Notes under the pieces: generated by a model | What the model was told of the DNA's origin: nothing | Databases searched by the model: none | What the model saw: only the letters and a program-made list of their open reading frames with translations | Shown: one piece after another, positions 56,907 to 64,000 of the stretch | Numbering within the stretch: the stretch's first letter is position 1 | Layout: each line of letters begins with the position of its first letter | Made by a program: the position numbers and the translations under genes | DNA from: Amphibalanus amphitrite | Taxonomy: Eukaryota; Arthropoda; Thecostraca; Balanomorpha; Balanidae | Direction: 5' to 3' | Assembly (NCBI RefSeq): GCF_019059575.1 | Contig: NW_024881676.1 | Location: forward strand, 498,501-562,500 | Length of the DNA stretch: 64,000 nucleotides

Positions 56907-58562
56907 TTAAGGACCCTCCCACCTTCAAAAAAGTTAATGAATTGGCATGAAAGTGATGTCGCTCGGTTCAGAAAGAGCAAAAACGAATATCTACCAAATT
57001 TCATCGAAAAATATTCACCGTTTTTCAAGGTATTAGACTTTTACTTTTGTTTACTTTTTGGGATCTCCGCTGTTCCTAGCGACTTTATTTGAAAGTGCTG
57101 CATTTGTTGCGCGCGAAGCAGCATATACCACCGCGTGCTACAAAACGTTTTAGTCAAACATTTAACGGACGTTCGAAAGCCTGATGACGTCATCAGATTC
57201 CCGTAATGGTTAAAGGGACCCTCCCACCTTCAAAAAAGTTAATGAATTGGCATGAAAGTGATGTCGCTCGGTTCAGAAAGAGCAAAAACGAATATCTACC
57301 AAATTTCATCGAAAAATATTCACCGGTTTTCAAGATATTAGACTTTTACTTTTGTTTACTTTTTGGGATCTCCGCTGTTCCTAGCGACTTTATTTGAAAG
57401 TGCGGCATTTGTTGCGCGCAAAGCAGCATATACCACCGCGTGCTACAAAACGTTTTAGTCAAACATTTAACGGACGTTGGAAAGCCTGATGACGTCATCA
57501 GATTCCCGTAATGGTTAAGAGATACACTGAGAAAACAGTGTCCCGATTTTCGGGCTCAGAGACCAGTTTTCGGGCTAATGTACCATATTCAAAACAGACA
57601 GCACATTTCGAGAATACTTTCTGAGCTAGCGCCACATGGGCTCATACGATCCCTTAAATCGGTATCATTGATCGCAGAAACAGAGCTCAGTCAGTACCCA
57701 TTATCGGTGTCAAGCTCTAAAACTAGTCTCACTATGATACCAGTTTTCAGCCTGATCCCCATTTTCGAGCTCACCTGATTCCAGTTTGAGGGCTCAAATT
57801 GTGTGGTGAAGCCAATATTAGGGCTCACGTCATCGCTTTTCGGGGCTTTGGTAAAAGCTGGATTGCGTCAGCTGGCTGGCCAGCTGGCGACGCACGAAAG
57901 GTATTTAATTTTAGATATACCTAAGCGCGGTAGTAGGATGGACATAAATATTTCAAATGGCTTTAAATGAAAAATTGATTGGTAAATATTCATTCTTTTA
58001 TATCTAGCATTGATATGTAAGAAGCTCTGCTAGCGCCACCATACGGCGCCAGCTGGCAAAAAATCCAGTTAATACCAGAGCCCGCTTTTCGTCCGATGCA
58101 GCCCCTCCTCCCCCCTCCCCCGTGTCCAGCAGCTGCGAATAAGACGAAGCCGCGGACAAACTTTTTTTTTGCTCGGCCAGCCTAGCGCCAGTCTCGAGCG
58201 GTGGGACAGTTAACCGGCAATTTTGGCCGGGATGCAAAAGTTACGTTAAACCGGTTTATGTTAACCCGGGAGCAAATAACAACGTGGGAGCCTATCTTAG
58301 GTGTGGCAAAGCTAACGGATTACTTACTTGTTGCCGAGGTGCCCAAAGAAGGTACTGGAACCGAAAACACAACATTGGTTCATGTATTTTAACATTCATA
58401 CACACAGTCATACTTGTGCAAGGTGTCAGTGTTCGGTTGTGGGGTGTAATAGCCAGGGAAAAAGTTCTATGAACTGAAAAACCCGGCGCCTATTACTTCG
58501 CAACATGGTTGTGTATTCAACATGAACTGCAAGGAGTGCAGACGACATTGCCTGTGCTAACT

Positions 58563-59560
58563 TAACGTCTCACGGGCAGCGCCGCGCTCTGACACCTTGG
58601 TCCCAGAAGCGGCGGCGTTTCTGACCGCAAATCGCCGGAGAGCCGGTCGACGCCGTTGAGGGGACTGAGCAGGCCGCTGCCAGCTCCACCTTCACGTCCG
58701 CGCGGCGCAGCTCGGTGTGCGGCGGCGGCTCATCGCGCGGGCCGCACCCGTCCGTCCGCTGCACGAGCCGCTTTTCGATCCGACAGCGCAACACCGGCAC
58801 GCCATTGTGCTGCCTGAGCGGCGGCAGCGGCACGTAGGCAACAAAACAGTAGAAATCGATGGGCCTGGATCGGCGTTGCCAGCAACGCCGGCAGCGGCGC
58901 GGCGGGAGGCGCCAGTGCCGCCGTCGGGGACGTGTGCCCTTCGCTGCGCTCATTCGAGTTGGCCGGCCGGCCGCGCGGCGTAGTCCTTTTGACACGGTGC
59001 GAGAAGAGCCGGATGAAGGTGGACTTTTTATTGGCGTTGCTGGTGCTCACGCCGCCGGCGTCCAGTTTGGGCGGCAAGTCCGAGTACCAGGAGTCGGACA
59101 AGTCCCGCGCGAACGCCACCAGCCGGTCGTCGTCACTGCTGGCGGCGGCCCGCCGACGGCGCTGCCTCAGAATCGGACGAGTCGGTGGTACTGAGCACCT
59201 CGCGGGACGGGTAGCTGGGAGTGGGCCGGCCGCGGCCCCTGCCAGGCCGCGCCACCTTCACCGGCGCAGCCGCCTTCAAACTGCCCTTGCTGGGCGGCGG
59301 GTTGGTCGGCGGAGGCGGCAGCGGTGCCTCGACGTCAGTCCGAGTCGCTGTCACTGGGCGGCCGCCGCGGAGACGGCTTCTGTTTGACCCGCAGCCGGCC
59401 TGGGCCGGCTCGGCGCCCTCGGCCGGCGGCGCGCGCCGTTTCGAGCGTTTCACCTTTTCACTGTTACTCTCGCCTGGTCCTCAGCGTCGAGCGGCTCGGC
59501 GCTGTTCGGTTTCATGTGGCCCATGCTGCTGGGAAACTCGGGTGGGGACAGCTTTCTGAC
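58563..59560 (-). pseudogene. Coding-like block of unknown origin inside the CACTA-like element
   Basis: On the minus strand, GC-rich sequence reads as a Ser/Pro/basic-rich regulatory-type protein across shifting frames. Segments include SIFDGTPVRKLSPPEFPSSM, KRSKRRAPPAEGAE, an AT-hook-like PGRGRGRP, STTDSSDSEAAPS, LVAFARDLSDSWYSDLPPKL, NKKSTFIRLFSHRVKR, YVPLPPLRQHNGVPVLRCRI and, at the far end, GQKRRRFWDQG. At least two frame changes and stops separate these pieces. The far end CTGCCC|GTGAGA resembles a splice donor. The style recalls nuclear scaffold proteins such as AF4/FMR2-family members, but this is weak. It could be a captured host gene fragment or part of an unrecognised transposon gene. 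Confidence 0.4.
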
Positions 59561-59619
59561 TGGAGTGCCGTCGAAGATGGAGGAGACGGGGGTGCTCGCA
59601 GAGTCCTTGCCCAATGCCC

Positions 59620-60600
59620 ATGATAGAGCCGAGGCTCCACTGGACGCCCAGCTTAATCGGGCTATCGCCGCCCTCCTTCTATGGTGGATTCTTCGGCCCC
59701 CTACAGCCACTAGGGCCATCATATACTCCCAGATGGCGGCACCTAGGGGATGAGGGGGGGGGGGTGTCTGGGCCACTTGTCCACCTCGTGGCGTCGCCAG
59801 CGACGCCTGCGAGTCGGAGCAAATGATTATGGGGTCTTCCTCGAAGGACGGGTGCTTCAGGAGATGTTGCTTTGCCGTTTTGGGCGCCACCATCTCAGAT
59901 CGGTAAATGGAGCAAATCCTCCCCGCCGCCTCCCGCAGTACCAATGTTGTACTGTCTGGGTGCTCGGTGAGGACCCCAGCGCCGCCTTCCTATTACTCCC
60001 CCGGTCGCAGACCCGTCGACCCAGGCCCACGTCGCACGCTGGGGGAGCGCTCCCAGTCACGCCTCCGCAGCACTCCTCCTCGCTGTCGCGGACGCCCCGA
60101 TCGGCAGCAGGTCCAGGTGGACCGTGACGCCGTCTGTTGGCGTCTACGGGGGCAGTCTCGTGGATAAGCGCGCCTCGGCGGGCAGCGCCACTCCAGTGGT
60201 CCCACACCGCTCCCCCGCGCTCTCTCCAGCCGGTCACTGACTTCAGTCACGGTTGGGGGGGGGGGGGGGGCTTCCGCCACGACGCGGCGGGTCCTCCGAC
60301 GGGAGGGAGAGCGCCTTCGCCAGTAGGCGCGATGCCAGCGCATCCCTCCTCATCTCTCCATCGGCACGACGCCCGCCTCGGCCCTCACGGCGAGTCTTGG
60401 AGCATGGAAATCGGGCAGCCAGTGATGACTCATGCCACCATCAGCATCTCCGCCTCCAGGACGCCAAGATGTGTGGCCGCAGCCGCAGGCAGCCACGCCG
60501 ACCCCGCTGCCCGCATGCCCAAGTAGTCTCGAATCGCTGACACCTCTCCTGAAACAAGAGTGGTGTCGTAAACTTAAACCCCTTGCTGGAGCCCGCCAGC
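59620..60600 (-). mobile_element. Non-LTR retrotransposon (LINE) fragment: RT end plus RNase H
   Basis: On the minus strand, across several frames, one reads LGVLEAEMLMVA..VITGCP (the thumb region after the reverse transcriptase), RRDALASRLLAKALSLPSED, then an RNase H domain. The RNase H pieces are TWAWVDGSATGG (about 60002-60030), TLVLREAAGRICSIYRSEMV and IIICSDSQASLAT (about 59800-59835). WVDGSA, SEMVA and SDSQAS carry the three RNase H acidic residues. Multiple stops and frameshifts make it dead, and the rest of the LINE is missing. RNase H-bearing non-LTR clades (I, R1 and relatives) fit; the exact clade is open. Confidence 0.8.
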
Positions 60601-61013
60601 CGCGACAACACCGCCACACCAATTTTTGTGACCCCGGAACTTCCGTCCCGAGCCTTATTTCACGGCACGATGCTACAGTGCGCTACACGTATTGTGGTAT
60701 TCAGCTTCCATGGAAACATCAACTAATTTGGACGCTCAAACATGGGAGTCAGGAGTGGTTAAGGCCCAGAGCGTTCTGTCTGGTTTATAAAACCTTGGCC
60801 AGCAGATGTAAACGTGCTTTTTGTATAAGTGGCTTAATTTTGACGCAAAAGGGCACTAACCTTCGGCGCAAATAATGCAGAAATTTCAGCGCAAATTGCA
60901 AAATAGCTTGCGCCGAACTTCGGCGCATGACGGCTTCACGGGCGTCCGGCGTACCATATGGATGTTTTCCAGTTTGGGCTGCAGGTTTTAGCTCTAGGTT
61001 TTAGACTGTAGGT

Positions 61014-61140
61014 TTTGGGTTGGGTTGGGCTGGGCTGGGCTGGGCTGGGCTGGGCTGGGCTGGGTTGGGCTGGGCTGGGCTGGTTGGGGTGGTTGGGTTG
61101 GGTTGGATTAGGTTAGGTAAGTTTAGGTTAGTTTAGTTTA
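61014..61140. repeat. TGGGC pentamer array grading into TTAGG-like sequence
   Basis: TGGGC or TGGGT is repeated about 14 times (61014-61090), followed by TTGGG, TTAGG and TTTAG units up to 61140. TTAGG is the usual arthropod telomere repeat, but only a couple of exact units occur, so this is treated as degenerate simple sequence. Confidence 0.75.
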
Positions 61141-62858
61141 GGATAGATATGAATACCTATTTTTTGTAAGTTGAATTATTTTTTTCATTTTGTAGCATCA
61201 TATGCCTTCCATCTTTGAACTGCCATATTCAAGCACCAGAATAAGTATGGACTTGAACCTTTTCCAGTCTGGATGTCTGTATGGAAGTTGTGCAAAATCA
61301 TGCAGTTGAAGGTATTGTAACCACAAATAAGAGCTCATGACTCAAGTCTCAACTTGTCCATAATTGGTTATCTTGATGTATACTTGTAGACCCTTCCTCT
61401 TACTTGGCACACAGGCATGGTGTCACAGTGTTCTAAAATTGGATTTCAATTGGGTGTCCCAATAAAAAAATCTGAAGACAAAATGAGATAGATTCAGTCT
61501 TTCCGCAAAACTGCATAATGCCATTTTTACCTCAGATTTTGTCAGAACCTTCACAGGATCTGAAATGAAATGATGTAGAGTAGATGCATCAACTGTCAAG
61601 TCATGCGTAACCTGGCAGCTGGCTGTTGAATCAAACTTTTGACATATTTTTTTAGCAAAGATGAAATAAAGCCACTTGTCATATTTTTAGGATGAAAACA
61701 TTTTCCCCATCATGTGTGGTTATTCACCTAAAATTCTGAAACATGGAACACTGTGATACCAGCATTCCATCATGTCAACCAGCATTCCGCAGCATGTTAG
61801 CAGAAGCAGCAGCATGTTATAAGTATATGAAAGATCCAAATAGGTTGTAGGTTGGTAGGTATTGGTACTAAGTTTAACTTAATAGGTTAGTAGGCAAGGT
61901 TAGGATTAATTTTAGTTGAGCATCAAGATAACCATTACGAACAAGTAACAAAATCCTTACCTACCCTTGAAAGCATTGCTTCAATCACATCATCACGAAG
62001 AACCAGACAAAATTTTTGCACATTCTTACACTATTTGACATCCTGAATCCAGATATGATGCTTTCATGTAGCGCAAATACAAGAAAAACGAATAATCAAA
62101 CCCGTGCGTATTCGTATCAACGGCGCCACAATTGTAGATCTGACCTTTTCTGAACAAATGCCACCACAATTTTAATTGATAAGGGATTAAAATGGCATGA
62201 GCATCAACATCTTGATTTTTTCTAAAAGATAGCGATAACTGATAACTAATAACTTACCATTCATTTTGAAATCACGGCGGTAGGTACACCAACACATGGC
62301 ACTGAAAACAGCAAAAGACGGAATGGCGGAATGTCGTATGGAGCCCTAAAACGCAGCTCGAATTGAGCCCGAAAAGGAAGACGAACTGATGCCGCTTTCG
62401 GGGCTAATGTACTTTGAGCCCGAAAAGGGCGCCTAACTGATCCCGATTTTAAAATCATACAGATTTGAGCCCTGTTTTGGCACTCATATGAGCCCTTATT
62501 CAAAAATGTTCTCAAAGTGTTTTCTGAGTGTAGGGACCACGCTGGTCCCACCCTGCAAGTAAAGGGAAGAAATTTCTTGAACACCATAAAGCTGCGGGGG
62601 TTGCGACCGGGATAAATGGTGGTTTCTGAGCCTGGCCGCAAACTTGGCTATCTCAACTCAAAACTAATGTTAAGGTGGGAGGGTCCCTTTAAGAGATAGG
62701 GACCACGCTGGTCCCACCCTGCAAGTAAAGGGAAGAAATTTCTTGAACACCATAAAGCTGCGGGGGTTGCGACCAGGATAAATGGTGGTTTCTGAGCCTG
62801 GCCGCAAACTTGGCTATCTCAACTCAAAACTAATGTTAAGGTGGGAGGGTCCCTTTAA

Positions 62859-64000
62859 GTGTAGTACGCTACTCTTTCTGGAGCTTTGTTTCTGGGAAAA
62901 CTCATTTTAAGTGTCAAGGAAACTGCAATAGCATGCAAAGTTATTCATAATTCGAAGAAAGGTAGCCAAATTTAGACATATGTGCGTCATGTGCAGCTCC
63001 AGACTAAATGTACCCCAAACGGCCAAACCGGTATCAGTCGGCTCCGAGGAACGGGGAACCCGGCATGCAGGCTCTGATTACAATGGCCTAATCAATCAAC
63101 TCGCCATTAGAGACGTGTGTATCTGAAAATTGAAATATTACTGAAAATTAACAGATTCGTCAGAATGACTGAACATAGCGACTGACTGTTGATGGTGATT
63201 CACTGGTATGTATGTATGTATGTATGTATGTATGTATTGACACCAAAAGCCTTCCACATATGGCGTGGCGCTCGGCTAGGTATGGCAATTTTAACTTCCG
63301 ATAGGCTACCTAATAACCTATGCGGATAGCCTACCTATAGGCTATCCGCACAGGTACTGTCAGTGAAATGTCTATATCTGTTTAATTCTCACATAACTGA
63401 TCGATTTGTATCACATACCTTTTGCCGATAGTTCACGCCCGGAGAATCCTACTGCCCAACAAATTTTTAACAATGGTCAGCCACCAGACCATTCCGAGGT
63501 GGTCAGTAGCGAGCGCGAAGGGCGAAGCGAGTCTTTTTAATATAACGGAAAATCTCAGTATGAGCTGCGCGGCCCGACCCGGAGTTATACAGCGAGTTAC
63601 AGGCAGCTTCGTATTCGAGCCCTCCTTGGCCTTGTTTCAGAGACCAATAAGAGCCTCTTATTCGTCTCTGTATAAGATTATATTATGTACATACATGATA
63701 TAATAGTGTTTATAATAACATGACTACTATTAGTTATAATATTTGCTATATTATAATAGTTATAATAATGGCTAACTTGTTTGAAAATTCAACCAAACGC
63801 ATGTGCTGTCCGACGAGCATTTAATTACTCAAGATCTCGTAAAATCAAAAAGGTAATTTGTAAAATCAAAAAGGTTAATTCTGACTTTAAACTAAACCAG
63901 TCCCTGAAGAGCAAGGCATGATCGGCTTTTCACATGTTTAATTAGTCTTAGTAATATTTTGACAAATAACTCTACATGTTGACCATTTAACGATAAACGG
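62859..64000. other. Right-edge non-coding stretch
   Basis: No gene is recognised. It contains a (TATG)n microsatellite at 63208-63236, a perfect 11-bp inverted repeat GCGGATAGCCT / AGGCTATCCGC at 63322-63350, and an AT-rich ATAATA/TATAAT tract at 63690-63770. Confidence 0.5.

Larger units (their letters stand above)
57523..62532. mobile_element. CACTA-like element (about 5.0 kb) inserted in the outer element
   Basis: Its ends are CACTGAGAAAAC (57525) and, in complement, CACTCAGAAAAC (ending 62530), flanked by TA on both sides. The uninterrupted target, AAGAGATAGGGACC, is preserved at the duplicated right-arm junction (62691-62704), which supports the 2-bp duplication. Both subterminal regions (57537-57850 and 62340-62525) carry repeated TTTTCGGGCTCA-type motifs in inverted orientation. 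CACT termini, a 2-3 bp duplication and subterminal arrays are CACTA/EnSpm traits (family knowledge). No CACTA transposase was recognised; the interior carries a LINE piece, a coding-like block and simple repeats. Confidence 0.55.
56907..62858. mobile_element. Outer TTAA element (Kolobok-like) with both arms duplicated, split by an inner element
   Basis: The left arm starts TTAA-AGGGACCCTCCCACCTT and the right arm ends AAGGTGGGAGGGTCCCT-TTAA, a clear inverted repeat with TTAA outside. The left arm is present twice in tandem (56907-57209 and 57210-57514, about 98% alike by eye). The right arm is also present twice (about 62533-62692 and 62693-62858, nearly identical). TTAA stands at each internal boundary (57210, 57515, 62689). 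The two halves are separated by a 5 kb CACTA-like element inserted at TA. No transposase belongs visibly to the outer element. The AGGG terminus resembles the element at 29224-30235. Confidence 0.8.

Noticed and set aside
61090-61140. Interstitial telomere (TTAGG) array
   Set aside because: Only about two exact TTAGG units occur next to a TGGGC array; this is ordinary simple-sequence drift.
1-64000. CRISPR arrays, bacterial operons, rRNA genes, retrovirus-like or other capsid- or envelope-bearing elements
   Set aside because: No regularly spaced identical repeats with unique spacers, no bacterial gene layout, no rRNA signature and no LTR pair or capsid/envelope-type reading frame was seen in the window.

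Overview
This window looks like animal nuclear DNA, most likely from an arthropod and possibly a crustacean (inference; low confidence below arthropod). The coding exons are small and very GC-rich at third positions, the introns are long, and most of the sequence is non-coding and full of transposon fossils. There is no sign of bacterial or organellar sequence. Two protein-coding genes can be supported.

Gene 1, plus strand, is a complete three-exon gene (23649-23736, 42024-42197, 44540-44835) encoding a 185-residue Ly6/uPAR (three-finger) protein. It has a signal peptide, ten cysteines ending in CFCSDDRCN, and a hydrophobic C-terminal tail that fits GPI anchoring. Its first intron is 18.3 kb and holds a hAT-type MITE, a stack of TTAA-targeting elements inserted near a Tc1/mariner-type transposase remnant (28.2-30.8 kb), a minisatellite, and five CACGTG E-boxes within 134 bp (35345-35478).

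Gene 2, minus strand, is the 5' part of the ANKFY1 (Rabankyrin-5) orthologue: six exons from 54375 down to 47065 encode 246 residues covering the N-terminal coiled coil, the BTB domain and the BACK-like region. Every splice phase joins cleanly and the protein follows the vertebrate family closely. The ankyrin repeats and FYVE zinc finger that should follow were not found to the left. Either the next intron is very long and contains the opposite-strand Ly6 gene, or the locus or assembly is broken there.

The flanks are accessory DNA. The left 23 kb has no recognisable gene. It holds a 1.2 kb TTAA-flanked element packed with AGGTCA half-sites, a 2.4 kb hAT element with a perfect 8-bp target duplication and a second element inside it, and a perfect 97-bp-arm foldback. 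The right 9 kb holds a nested composite: a small TTAA element whose two ends are each tandemly duplicated, split by a 5 kb CACTA-like element. That element contains a decayed non-LTR retrotransposon piece and an adjoining coding-like block that may be captured host sequence.

The most unusual signal is inside ANKFY1. At four exon boundaries (exon 3 both sides, exon 4 acceptor, exon 5 donor) the neighbouring intron carries extra copies of the exon edge together with its splice site. The two acceptor cases are true minisatellites of roughly 33-40 bp units, giving arrays of decoy splice sites. A second recurrent theme is short non-autonomous DNA transposons filled with one short motif (AGGTCA, TGACTCA, GGTAT, GGACCCG, GATTGAATCG, TTTTCGGGCT).
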